Shown here one piece after another: positions 9,229 to 18,865 of a DNA stretch of 64,000 bases (within the stretch, counting starts at the first letter, position 1; each line of letters starts with the position of its first letter). This DNA is from Ciceribacter ferrooxidans (GTDB lineage Bacteria; Pseudomonadota; Alphaproteobacteria; Rhizobiales; Rhizobiaceae). Both the position numbers and the translations under genes were made by a program. The stretch is taken from positions 1-64,000 of the forward strand of contig NZ_SDVB01000248.1 in NCBI RefSeq assembly GCF_004137355.1, given 5' to 3'. The notes under the pieces are model-generated. The model was not told the DNA's origin and did no database searches. It was given only the letters and a program-made list of their open reading frames with translations.

Positions 9229-10104
9229 TCAGGCTCCCGACTTGACGAGGTATCTGGCGAGAAGCTTGGCGATGATCGTCAAGAGCACGATCATGATCAC
9301 CAGATAGGTGATCGACAGCGCCGCCGCGTAGCCGATCTGGAAGTCGCGCAGACCCCGGATGAAGATGTAGTAGCTCGAGGTCTCGGTGGCCGTGCCGGGT
9401 CCGCCTGATGTGACGACGTAGATCGTCTCCATGATTTTCGACGCTTCGATCAGGCGGATGATCACGGCACCGGCCGAGATCGGCGCCATGGCGGGAAAGG
9501 TCACGTTGAAGAAGGTTCGGATCGGTCCGGCGCCATCGATCGCGGCAGCCAGGAACGGCTCCTTCGGCAGGGATAGCAGGCCCGCCATCAGCAACAGGAA
9601 CATGAACGGCGTCCACTGCCAGACATCGACGAGAATGACGACCACCGTCGCCCAGCCCGCGCTTGTCAGCCAAGCGACATTGCCGATGCCGAGAAACTGC
9701 ATCAAGTCGTTGGCCGGCCCGAGGGATTCGTGGAAAATGGTGCGCCAGATGACAGCCATGACCACCGGGGTCGTCATCATCGGAATAAGAAACAGGACGC
9801 GCGTGAGACGCCTCAGGCGCACCTGGTGCCATACGAGCAGAGCGAGCGCAAACGCGATGACATATTCGAGCAGCACGCAGGCCGTGGCGATGAAACCGAG
9901 CCGGACGAGCGATTCCCAGAAGCGGGCATCGCTGAAAATGCGCCCGTAATTGGAGCCGCCGATGAAGTTCAGACCCGGACTTGCGGCGTCCCATCCCGAG
10001 AAGCTCACGCGGATGGTGAAGATCAGTGGAAACAGGATGATCGCCAGCAGGGTGAGAAGCCCCGGCAGCAGGAAGAAGAGTTTGTAGCGCGACAGCCCAT
10101 ACAC
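9229..10104 (-). CDS. Carbohydrate-type ABC permease (MalF/UgpA/GlpP class)
   Basis: A 291-residue permease with an N-terminal membrane segment, six core membrane segments and the EAA loop around EPFLAAAIDGAGPIRTFFNV (about residues 180-200). It is the first permease after the binding-protein gene and forms the pore with the product of 8380-9225. The start ATG at 10104 follows a 121-base gap that contains a hairpin (10184-10207), so this gene may be expressed at a lower level than the binding protein. Confidence 0.88.
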   Translation of the reverse strand: MYGLSRYKLFFLLPGLLTLLAIILFPLIFTIRVSFSGWDAASPGLNFIGGSNYGRIFSDARFWESLVRLGFIATACVLLEYVIAFALALLVWHQVRLRRLTRVLFLIPMMTTPVVMAVIWRTIFHESLGPANDLMQFLGIGNVAWLTSAGWATVVVILVDVWQWTPFMFLLLMAGLLSLPKEPFLAAAIDGAGPIRTFFNVTFPAMAPISAGAVIIRLIEASKIMETIYVVTSGGPGTATETSSYYIFIRGLRDFQIGYAAALSITYLVIMIVLLTIIAKLLARYLVKSGA

Positions 10105-10183
10105 GCGGTTCGTTCCTCAGTTCACGGCCACATCGACCCCCGGTCGACAGACACGGGACGGCGGCATGCCTTTTCCAGGAGAA

Positions 10184-10207
10184 GGGCGCACCGCTTCCGA
10201 TGCGCCC
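10184..10207 (-). terminator. Hairpin after the binding-protein gene (attenuator or 3' stabiliser)
   Basis: Seven-base stem GGGCGCA/TGCGCCC with a ten-base loop, lying between the stop of the binding protein (10226) and the permease start (10104). No long T-run follows on the minus strand. It is therefore more likely a partial terminator or RNA-stabilising stem that lets the binding protein be made in excess than a full stop. Confidence 0.5.
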
Positions 10208-10225
10208 CTTTCGACGGTCCTGGAG

Positions 10226-11755
10226 TTACTGGTTGTCTTCCAGCGCGACGACGCGGGCATAGGCCTCGCGTACCTTGTCGACTCCGATCCGGTCGACGAT
10301 GTCCTTCCACTCCTTGGCCACTTGGTCGAGCGCCGCCTGCGGCGTCGCCTGGCCGGCGATCGCGGAGGCGACGCCCGTCGCCATGGAGGTCATGAACTGG
10401 TTGACGCCGGGAACGCGCAGATCGAAGACGCGGTTCTGGCTGGTGTCCATGCCTGACAGCGTTTCGACATAGCTCTTGGCAAGATCGGCATCCCAGCCGA
10501 GCTTGTCGGTCCACAGCGCCGGATCGAAATGGCTGGTGCGGTAGGGATTGACGCCGAAGCGGCCGACCTGCAGGTCGGACAGGGTGTTGGCTTCGTTGGA
10601 GAAGAAGCACAAATAGTCGAAGGCCATGTCCTGGTTCTTCGATTTGGCCGACACTGCCGAAGTCCAGCCCCAGGTGATGTAGGGCGCGCGGTTCGGCTCC
10701 TCGAACTTGTCCCACTGGTTGGTCTTGCGGTTCCAGACCTCGCGGGCGCCCGGAAGCGGAGCCGCCGCCACCTTGTTGCGGATCGGACTGTCAGCCTGCT
10801 GCGCCTGGACGAAGGCATCGTCCCAGGAATAGCTCATCAGCGACTGACCGCCGCCGAAGGCAAAGATTTCGTCGCCGAGGCCGAAATTGGCGCCGCCCGG
10901 CGCCCAGTCCTTCGAGGCCGCGACGAACAGTTCGAGGCCGCGCACGAAGCCGGGCGAATTGATCAGCGGTTCCATGGTTTCGAGGTCGAAGAAGAAGCCG
11001 CCCTTGACGTTCGGGTTCTTGGCATAGGGAGCTGCGCGGCTGATGAAGGCCGAGAACATCAGGTCGTCGCGCTTGGCGACTTCCGCCGAGCCGTAATTGG
11101 GATTGCCGTCGCCGTCCCAGTCCCAGCCGGAGAAGACCTTGGCGACTTCGTTATATTCTTCCCAGGTGGCGGGCACCGTAAGGTCGCGACCGGTCGCCTC
11201 CTTGAATTTCGCCTGCATCTCCGGGTTCTCGAACATGTCGGCGCGGTATTTCAGATAATGCCGGTCGCCGTCGATCGGATATTGCACCATCTGCTCGCCC
11301 CACTTGGCGACGTCGATGTAGTTGCGGGTTACGTCCTTCATGCCGGTCGACTCGCGATAGACATCCGGAACGGGGGCGAGGAAGGGGTTGAGGTCGCCGA
11401 TCCATAGCGAGCCGTAGAACAGTACGTCATAGGCATTCTGTCCCGTCTGGAATGGGATCAGGATGCGCTGAAACAGGTCGCCGAACGGCACGTGCACGAC
11501 GCTCACCTTGGCACCGGTCAGTTCCTCGAACTGTTTGGCGTGCAGTGCCGTCGGCTCGCCGATCACCGGAACGGCATGGGTGATGATGTTGAGCGTGCGG
11601 CCGGAATAGTCCTTGGCGTCAATCGCCTCGTAGGAGCAGGTTCCCGGCAGGTCGGCCGGAATGCCGAAGCGGCTGTAGTCCGCCGCCATGGCGGGTGCCG
11701 CGGCGGCCGCCAGCCCAAGCGTGCTGGCGGTCAGAAGCAATGTCTTCAATGTCAT
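10226..11755 (-). CDS. Extracellular solute-binding protein of the Glp-like transporter
   Basis: A 509-residue periplasmic binding protein with a Sec signal peptide (residues 1-24, ending PAMAA). The body matches family 1 (sugar/polyol) binding proteins: LNIITHAVPVIGEPTALHAK, LTGAKVSVVHVPFGDLFQRI, and a C-terminal helical part. At about 500 residues it is longer than sugar-binding relatives (about 420), as is GlpV. It comes second in the operon, 51 bases after the alcohol dehydrogenase stop. Its ligand is unknown; operon context suggests an alcohol, diol or polyol. Confidence 0.85.
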   Translation of the reverse strand: MTLKTLLLTASTLGLAAAAAPAMAADYSRFGIPADLPGTCSYEAIDAKDYSGRTLNIITHAVPVIGEPTALHAKQFEELTGAKVSVVHVPFGDLFQRILIPFQTGQNAYDVLFYGSLWIGDLNPFLAPVPDVYRESTGMKDVTRNYIDVAKWGEQMVQYPIDGDRHYLKYRADMFENPEMQAKFKEATGRDLTVPATWEEYNEVAKVFSGWDWDGDGNPNYGSAEVAKRDDLMFSAFISRAAPYAKNPNVKGGFFFDLETMEPLINSPGFVRGLELFVAASKDWAPGGANFGLGDEIFAFGGGQSLMSYSWDDAFVQAQQADSPIRNKVAAAPLPGAREVWNRKTNQWDKFEEPNRAPYITWGWTSAVSAKSKNQDMAFDYLCFFSNEANTLSDLQVGRFGVNPYRTSHFDPALWTDKLGWDADLAKSYVETLSGMDTSQNRVFDLRVPGVNQFMTSMATGVASAIAGQATPQAALDQVAKEWKDIVDRIGVDKVREAYARVVALEDNQ

Positions 11756-11806
11756 GTTTCTCTCTCCCAGGTTCTAAAATCCTTGCCGGCGAAAGCCGGC
11801 TCCTCC

Positions 11807-12850
11807 TCAAGGAATAAGCACTGCGCGACCGTGAATCTTGCCGTGGTGAAGGTCGAGCAGAGCGCGATTGGCATCGGCCAGCCGGTATTCTGCCGTTGCA
11901 AGATGGACCTTGCCCTGATCGGCAAGTGCCATGAGTTCGACCAGTTCGGGATAGGTGCCGACGAGATTGCCGACGATCCGCTTTTCCGACGTGATCATGT
12001 CGATGGTCGGGATCTCGAGCTTTCCGCCATAGCCGACGATGTAGTAGGCGCCGTCACTTCGCGTCATTTCCAGACCTTCGGTAATGGCGCTACCTTCGCC
12101 GACGAAGTCGATGACCGCCTCGGCGCCCCAGCCGCCGGTCAGCGCCAACACCTTGTCGACCTGTTCGCCATTGGCGAGCACCAGTTCGTCGGCGCCGCAC
12201 TTGGCGGCAAGCTCCAACGATTCCTTCGACCGGTCGACGGCGATGACCTTCGCCGCACAGAGCGATTTCAGTACCTGGACGCCAATATGACCAAGCCCAC
12301 CGACGCCGATCACTACGACATATTGGCCCGGCAGCAGATGTTGGGCGGCCTTCTTGCAGGCGCGGTAGGCGGTGAGGCCGGCATCGGTGTAGGGCGCCAC
12401 ATCCTTCGGCGCGAGCGTCTTCGGCAGCTTGATCAGCGATCGTGCGCCGGTCCGCAGGTATTCGGCATAGCCGCCATTGGCGTTGATGCCGGGAAAGGAA
12501 CTTTCCTCGGCGTGCATGTCGTTGCCGCGCCGGCAGGCAAGGCAATGGCCCGAGGTGACCAGCGGATGGCAGATCACCGCATCGCCCGGCTTGAAGTGCG
12601 TGACGCCCGGACCGACCTCCTCGACCCATCCGGCGTTTTCGTGCCCCATGATATAGGGCAGCTGAACGTCGGAATTGTTGCGCCACAGACCTTCGATGAC
12701 GTGCAGGTCGGTGCGGCAGACGCCCGCCCCGCCGATCCGCACGATCACATCGTTTGGCCCCTCGATACGGGGATCGGGAACATCCTCGTAAACTACGAAT
12801 TCGCTCTTCTCGAGCTTCTCGTCATATTCGTGCAGAACTGCTGCCTTCAT
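11807..12850 (-). CDS. Zinc-dependent NAD(P) alcohol dehydrogenase
   Basis: A 347-residue medium-chain dehydrogenase that oxidises alcohols to aldehydes or ketones. Predicted catalytic zinc ligands are Cys45 (GVCRTDLH), His70 (GHENAG) and Asp156 (APYTDAGLTAYRA). The Asp at the third position, in place of the usual Cys, is the arrangement known from Rhodococcus ruber ADH-A. The nucleotide site is VIGVGGLGHIGVQ (about 180-192). Only two cysteines (103, 106) remain of the four that hold structural zinc, so that site is probably lost. A GAGGAGG ribosome site precedes the ATG. It is the first gene behind the sigma54 promoter at 12896-12912. Confidence 0.92.
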   Translation of the reverse strand: MKAAVLHEYDEKLEKSEFVVYEDVPDPRIEGPNDVIVRIGGAGVCRTDLHVIEGLWRNNSDVQLPYIMGHENAGWVEEVGPGVTHFKPGDAVICHPLVTSGHCLACRRGNDMHAEESSFPGINANGGYAEYLRTGARSLIKLPKTLAPKDVAPYTDAGLTAYRACKKAAQHLLPGQYVVVIGVGGLGHIGVQVLKSLCAAKVIAVDRSKESLELAAKCGADELVLANGEQVDKVLALTGGWGAEAVIDFVGEGSAITEGLEMTRSDGAYYIVGYGGKLEIPTIDMITSEKRIVGNLVGTYPELVELMALADQGKVHLATAEYRLADANRALLDLHHGKIHGRAVLIP

Positions 12851-12895
12851 TCCTAAGCCTCCTCACTCGGCGCATTGTCATTTCGCCTTTCTCAC

Positions 12896-12912
12896 TGCAG
12901 TTGCCGTGCCAA
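12896..12912 (-). promoter_or_regulatory. Sigma54 (-24/-12) promoter of the adh/ABC operon
   Basis: On the minus strand the sequence reads TTGGCACGGCAACTGCA. This matches the sigma54 consensus YTGGCACG-N4-TTGCW with a single mismatch and has the required ten bases between the GG and GC pairs. It lies 46 bases upstream of the adh ATG, leaving a short leader with a GAGGAGG ribosome site. The divergent neighbour is a sigma54 activator, which supports the call strongly. Confidence 0.85.
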
Positions 12913-12989
12913 CTGCCTGTTCATCCGAGAGAGATGAGCAAAATCATAGAGATGAGGTTTTGGTGCAGTGCGCTCGCGGCAGCGCATGA

Positions 12990-13006
12990 TGTTCAGGCCC
13001 GCAACA
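12990..13006. promoter_or_regulatory. Second, weaker activator-binding site (UAS)
   Basis: TGTTCA-N5-GCAACA, with the same 17-bp geometry as the perfect inverted repeat at 13023-13039 but a degenerate right half (4 of 6 positions). About 80-95 bases upstream of the sigma54 promoter, a normal distance for an enhancer-binding protein. Confidence 0.5.
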
Positions 13007-13022
13007 GCGGCGGGACTTCACC

Positions 13023-13039
13023 TGTTCAAATCATGAACA
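13023..13039. promoter_or_regulatory. Activator-binding site (UAS), perfect inverted repeat
   Basis: TGTTCA-AATCA-TGAACA is a perfect 6-bp inverted repeat with a 5-bp spacer, located between the adh promoter and the AcoR-like gene. It is about 110 bases upstream of the sigma54 promoter. It is the likely operator of the neighbouring activator, which may also use it to control its own gene. Confidence 0.65.
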
Positions 13040-13140
13040 CTTGCCAGCGGGAACGAAAATTGGTCCACTGAGGTCCGGACAAGAAGGGATAAAACCCTTG
13101 AAAAGCCTGAGGAGAGGCGTTGTCCGGGGGGAACAGACAG

Positions 13141-15015
<1,875 letters not shown>

Positions 15016-15060
15016 ACAAGTCCGCAACCGGACTCTCTCCGGTGCGGGTGTCGTCACGAT

Positions 15061-15082
15061 GACGAGGAGCACGCTCCTCGTC
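15061..15082. terminator. Bidirectional terminator between convergent genes
   Basis: Nine-base perfect stem GACGAGGAG/CTCCTCGTC with a four-base loop. It sits just after the activator gene and overlaps the stop codon of the convergent SDR gene. It is strong enough to separate the two units, though neither side has a long T-run. Confidence 0.55.
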
Positions 15083-15842
15083 AGACGACGGTTTCACCGC
15101 CGTCGACCACCAGAATCTGGCCGGTCACGTAAGACGAGCGCGAGGACACAAGGAAGAGGATGGATTCGGCGATCTCCTCGACGCTTGCCCAGCGGCCCAT
15201 CGGCACCTTTTCGCGCACATAGGCCTCGATCGCATCTCTGCCGCCCATCTGCTCGATGAAGGGTATGTTGAAGGGCGTGTCGACCCAGCCGGGGCAGAGC
15301 GCATTGACGCGAATGCCGAACCGCGCATAGTCCCCGGCCATCTGGCGGGTCATGGCGATCACGGCGTGCTTGGTCGTCGTATAGGCGATCATCTCGCGGT
15401 CGTAGAGCACACCGGACGATGACGAAGTATTGAGGATGACGCCGGATCCCTGACGTTTCATCATCGGCGTGACAAAGCGAGCGGCCATGAAGTGTGCCCG
15501 GACATTGAGGTTCCACGAGCGGTCGAAGCCCTCGATCGCGACATGCTCGAGGTCGCCGGCAACCTGGGCGCCGGCGTGATTGTGCAGGATGTCGATGCGT
15601 CCATGGCGGGCCATGAGCGCCAACAGCCCGGCTTCAAGGGCGACATCGTCGGTGACGTCGAGCCCGAGCGCCTCGGCGCTGCCGCCCGCCGCACGGATTT
15701 CGGCTACGACGGTCTCCGCAGCGTCGATATTGCGGTCGACGACGGCGACATGGGCGCCTTCGCGCGCCATGATGGCAGCGCCCGCCCGGCCGATGCCAGA
15801 GCCGGCGCCGGTGACGATCGCGACGCGGTCTTTCAGGATCAT
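15081..15842 (-). CDS. SDR-family NAD(P) oxidoreductase
   Basis: A 253-residue classical short-chain dehydrogenase. It shows the cofactor glycine motif TGAGSGIG (residues 11-18), a slightly altered NNAG motif (HNHAG), catalytic Ser in the NTSSSSG stretch and catalytic YTTTK (Tyr about 153, Lys about 157). The C-terminal end SSYVTGQILVVDGG is typical. It begins three bases after the upstream permease stop and is the last gene of the Pot-like operon 19954 to 15081. It probably oxidises the imported substrate or a breakdown product, which is unidentified. Confidence 0.88.
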   Translation of the reverse strand: MILKDRVAIVTGAGSGIGRAGAAIMAREGAHVAVVDRNIDAAETVVAEIRAAGGSAEALGLDVTDDVALEAGLLALMARHGRIDILHNHAGAQVAGDLEHVAIEGFDRSWNLNVRAHFMAARFVTPMMKRQGSGVILNTSSSSGVLYDREMIAYTTTKHAVIAMTRQMAGDYARFGIRVNALCPGWVDTPFNIPFIEQMGGRDAIEAYVREKVPMGRWASVEEIAESILFLVSSRSSYVTGQILVVDGGETVV

Positions 15843-15845
15843 GGT

Positions 15846-16664
15846 TTACTCCCTGGCATGCGTTTTTTTGTCCCGCATCAGCGTGCGAGCTGTCAGGATG
15901 AGGAAGAGCGAGGCGACCAGCACCAACGTGGCAATCGCGTTGATCTCCGGCGTGACGCCACGGCGGATCGACGCGAAGACATAGATCGGCAGCGTGGTCT
16001 TGGATCCGGCAACGAAGAAGGCGACGATGAAATCGTCGAAGGAAAAGGTAAAGGCGAGCAGGAAGCCGGCGAGAACCGAGGGCAGAATCTGCGGCAGGAC
16101 GATCTCGCGGAAGGTGGTGAACGGCGTCGCATAGAGATCGCTCGACGCCTCGACGATGTCGCGGCCAAGGCTGGCGATCCGCGCCTTGACGATCATCGTC
16201 ACCAGCGCCAGCGAAAAGAGGCCGTGCGCAGCGACGATCGAGCCGTAGCCAAGCCCGAGCTGCGGCGGCTTTTCGCCCGGCCAGATCGAGGCGAGCGCCG
16301 GGTTGACGAAGGAGAAGACCTCGACCAGCGCCACCAGGGTGGCGATGCCGATCACCACGCCCGGCACGACGATGGCCGCGGCGAACAGGCCGTCGAAGAT
16401 GGCGCGCCCGCGTGGGCCAAGCCGCTCCATGCCGAGCGCTGCCATGGTGCCGAAAACGGCGGCCAGCCCGGCACTGGTGAACGCGATCAGCAGGCTGTTC
16501 TGCAGAGCCGTGATCAGGAAGGTGTTGGTGAGCGCCTTGCCGTACCAGATGGTGGAGAAGCCGGTGAACTCGGAAGCGCTGCGGCCCGCGTTGAACGAGA
16601 ACAGCACGACGAGCGCGATCGGTGCATAGAGGAACAGGTAAACGGAGGTGACGAGCGCGCGCAT
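15846..16664 (-). CDS. Spermidine/putrescine-type ABC permease (PotC class)
   Basis: A 272-residue permease with six membrane segments and the EAA loop (DIVEASSDLYATPFTTFREIVLPQI, about residues 155-180). Its ATG at 16664 overlaps the stop of the PotB-class gene (TGATG). A much longer open frame runs upstream to 17585, but that extension is antisense-type shadow of the preceding permease. It forms the pore with the 16664-17530 product. The family takes up polyamines and related cationic or amino-compound substrates. Confidence 0.88.
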   Translation of the reverse strand: MRALVTSVYLFLYAPIALVVLFSFNAGRSASEFTGFSTIWYGKALTNTFLITALQNSLLIAFTSAGLAAVFGTMAALGMERLGPRGRAIFDGLFAAAIVVPGVVIGIATLVALVEVFSFVNPALASIWPGEKPPQLGLGYGSIVAAHGLFSLALVTMIVKARIASLGRDIVEASSDLYATPFTTFREIVLPQILPSVLAGFLLAFTFSFDDFIVAFFVAGSKTTLPIYVFASIRRGVTPEINAIATLVLVASLFLILTARTLMRDKKTHARE

Positions 16665-17530
16665 CAGACGAGATCCACCTGTCTTGAGCCAGATATCTTG
16701 AAGGCGATGCGCATGGCGACGCTGAGAACGATGACGACGACCGCCACCAGCGTCACGGCGATCGCCGAACCAAACGGCCAGTTTCGCGACTGAAGGAAGA
16801 GGTCGACCAGCGCATTGCCGATGAAGAACACCTTGCCGCCGCCGAGCAGCTGGGGGATCAGGTATTCGCCGAGAAGCAGGATGGTGACCAGCGCCACGCC
16901 TGTCATGACGCCCGGAAGAGAGAGCGGCAAGGTGACGCCGAAGAAGGTCGAGACCGGTCTTGCACCGAGATCGGCCGAGGCTTCGAGCAGCCGGCGGTCG
17001 AGCTTTTCGAGGCTCACGTAGATCGGCATGATCATCAGCGGCAGGTAGCCATAGACGATGCCGAGCAGCACGGCGCCCGGCGTGTTCAGCAGCCGAACGT
17101 CCTCGATGCCGATCATCGAAAGGAGGTTGGGGATGCCACGCGAGCCGAGGATGTACATCCAGGCATAGGTGCGCACCAGCAGGCTGGTCCAGAAGGGCAC
17201 GACGACCAGCGAGACGAGCAGCAGCCGGTATCGCGGACTGGCCTTGATCGCCAGGTAATAGGCAACCGGATAGGCGACGATCAGGCAAAGAAAGGCACCG
17301 AGCGGTGCAATCAGCATGGTGTTGCGGAAGGCGGCGGCGCGCGACCCGAGATTGGCAAACTGGGCGAAGGTGAAGGCCGTCTGGTAGCCGCCTTCGGGCG
17401 CCCGCTCGCCGACCGAAAAGACGACGATGGCCATGAAGGGAAGGACGAGGAAGACGAACAGCCAGATCGCCGCGGGGGCTACCAGCGCTGCGGTGACCAG
17501 TCTCTTTCGTGTGTCCGTCGTAAAGGCCAT
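16664..17530 (-). CDS. Spermidine/putrescine-type ABC permease (PotB class)
   Basis: About 288 residues with six hydrophobic segments and an EAA loop (LEASADLGARPVSTFFGVTLP). I start it at ATG 17530 (MAFTTDTRKR), preceded by a GGGA sequence. The ATG at 17557 adds nine residues and has no visible ribosome site. Its stop overlaps the start of the PotC-class gene. A 132-base gap with a palindromic repeat separates it from the binding-protein gene upstream. Confidence 0.87.
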   Translation of the reverse strand: MAFTTDTRKRLVTAALVAPAAIWLFVFLVLPFMAIVVFSVGERAPEGGYQTAFTFAQFANLGSRAAAFRNTMLIAPLGAFLCLIVAYPVAYYLAIKASPRYRLLLVSLVVVPFWTSLLVRTYAWMYILGSRGIPNLLSMIGIEDVRLLNTPGAVLLGIVYGYLPLMIMPIYVSLEKLDRRLLEASADLGARPVSTFFGVTLPLSLPGVMTGVALVTILLLGEYLIPQLLGGGKVFFIGNALVDLFLQSRNWPFGSAIAVTLVAVVVIVLSVAMRIAFKISGSRQVDLV

Positions 17531-17591
17531 GCGGTGGTCCCGGTTGCGTGCAATCATTGGGCATGGAGCAAGGGTCGCCCCTCACCCTGGC

Positions 17592-17615
17592 CCTCTCCCC
17601 ACAAGCGGGGAGAGG
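17592..17615. repeat. Interspersed palindromic repeat
   Basis: CCTCTCCCC and GGGGAGAGG form a nine-base stem around ACAAGC, preceded by CCCTCACCCTGG. This is the common CCCTCTCCCC-type extragenic palindrome seen scattered in Rhizobiales genomes. It lies between the binding-protein and PotB-class genes, where it may also act as a partial terminator or RNA stabiliser. Confidence 0.6.
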
Positions 17616-17662
17616 TGGTGGCAGCCGGATCAGGGGCTTTCACCCCTACCCGGCCAAGACCA

Positions 17663-18823
17663 TCAAGCAGACTTGAACCGTGCCATCAGCTCGGCGCGGG
17701 CCGGGTCGGTCAGCGTCACGGCCGCGCCGAATTCCAGCGGGGTGAGCGATGCTTCGTCCGGATAGACGATCTTGTTCGACGTCACGTCGGCCGGCAGCAG
17801 GGCCATCACCCGGCTGTCGGTGGTCGGGGCGCCGTTGGCGATGTGTTCCTTGACGGCGTTTTCCGGTGTCATCAGGAAATCAAGCAGGGCATAGCCGGCC
17901 GCCTTGTTGGCGGCGCTCTTCGGGATCGCGTAGAAGTCGGTCCAGATCTCGCCGCCGTCGGAGCCGAGGATGTAGGCGATTTCCGGCATGTCGCGGTTGA
18001 GCTGCGCACCGTCATTGGTCCAGCACATGGTCATCCATGCGTCGGTGCCGCGCATGCCCGGCTGATAGTCGCTGTTGATGCCGTAGAGATGCGGCTTGAC
18101 CTTGATCAGCAGTTCTTCCGCCTTGGCCAGTTCCTCCGGTTTGATCGAGTTGAAGGAATAGCCGAGCGAGACGAGCGCGCTGCCGATCGTGGTCAGCTGG
18201 TAGTCATGCACCATGGCACGCCCGTCGGCCTCGGTCTGGGCTACCTCGAAGAAGTCCTTCCACGAGGTGATCTTGGTCTTGATCTTGGCGGTGTTGACGG
18301 CCATGCCCGTCGTGCCCCAGTTCTTCGGCACGGCGTAGGTCACACCGTCGACGGCGCCTTCCGACGTGAAGCGCGGCGACTGGCTGGCCTGAGAGAAGGC
18401 AGGCAGCTTCGACATGTCGAGCGGATCGATCAGGCCGAGCTTCACATAGGTCGAAATGGTGTAGTTGGTGGGCACGAAGAGGTCCCATCCGGTCCCGCCG
18501 GCCTGCAGCTTGGCGAGCATTTCCTCGTTGGACCCGAAGACATTGACTTCGACGGCGACGCCGGTCGCGGCAGTGAAGGCTTCGAAGGTCGCCGGATCAT
18601 GATAGTTCGGCCAGGTGGCGAGCGACATGGTCGTGCCGAGATCGTCGGCATAAGCATTGGCATTGAAGGCGCCAGGCTGGCGGCCGAGCACAGCTGCGGC
18701 GAGGCCGAGGCCGGTGACACCGAGGAAGTGACGGCGCGAAACGGAACCGCGCTTCAGGCGCATCCATTCGTCGCTCAATTGCTCGGCAGTCACCGGGGCA
18801 TTTTCTCTGTACCACTTTGTCAT
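17663..18823 (-). CDS. Spermidine/putrescine-type substrate-binding protein (PotD class)
   Basis: A 386-residue periplasmic binding protein with a twin-arginine type signal (SRRHFLGVTGLGLAAAVLG, about residues 28-46). The mature part carries PotD-family blocks: MSLATWPNYHDPATFEAF, GSNEEMLAKLQAGGTGWDLFVPTNY, and a C-terminal segment AANKAAGYALLDFLMTPE. It should capture the ligand for the two permeases and the ATPase of the same operon. The Tat signal suggests it folds before export, which is common in this class in rhizobia. The ligand is unknown. Confidence 0.88.
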   Translation of the reverse strand: MTKWYRENAPVTAEQLSDEWMRLKRGSVSRRHFLGVTGLGLAAAVLGRQPGAFNANAYADDLGTTMSLATWPNYHDPATFEAFTAATGVAVEVNVFGSNEEMLAKLQAGGTGWDLFVPTNYTISTYVKLGLIDPLDMSKLPAFSQASQSPRFTSEGAVDGVTYAVPKNWGTTGMAVNTAKIKTKITSWKDFFEVAQTEADGRAMVHDYQLTTIGSALVSLGYSFNSIKPEELAKAEELLIKVKPHLYGINSDYQPGMRGTDAWMTMCWTNDGAQLNRDMPEIAYILGSDGGEIWTDFYAIPKSAANKAAGYALLDFLMTPENAVKEHIANGAPTTDSRVMALLPADVTSNKIVYPDEASLTPLEFGAAVTLTDPARAELMARFKSA

Positions 18824-18865
18824 GACGCTGTTCCCTTTTTTTGTCTTGACGAGTACGGCCGTTCC

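Noticed and set aside
12919-12941. Third TGTTCA element (TGTTCA-N11-TGAGCA) near the sigma54 promoter
   Set aside because: Spacer is six bases longer than the other two elements and it lies too close to the promoter; probably chance.
15846-17585. A 579-codon frame that would fuse an upstream segment to the PotC-class permease
   Set aside because: The upstream part is a shadow of the PotB-class gene in another frame; the permease clearly begins at 16664, overlapping the PotB stop.
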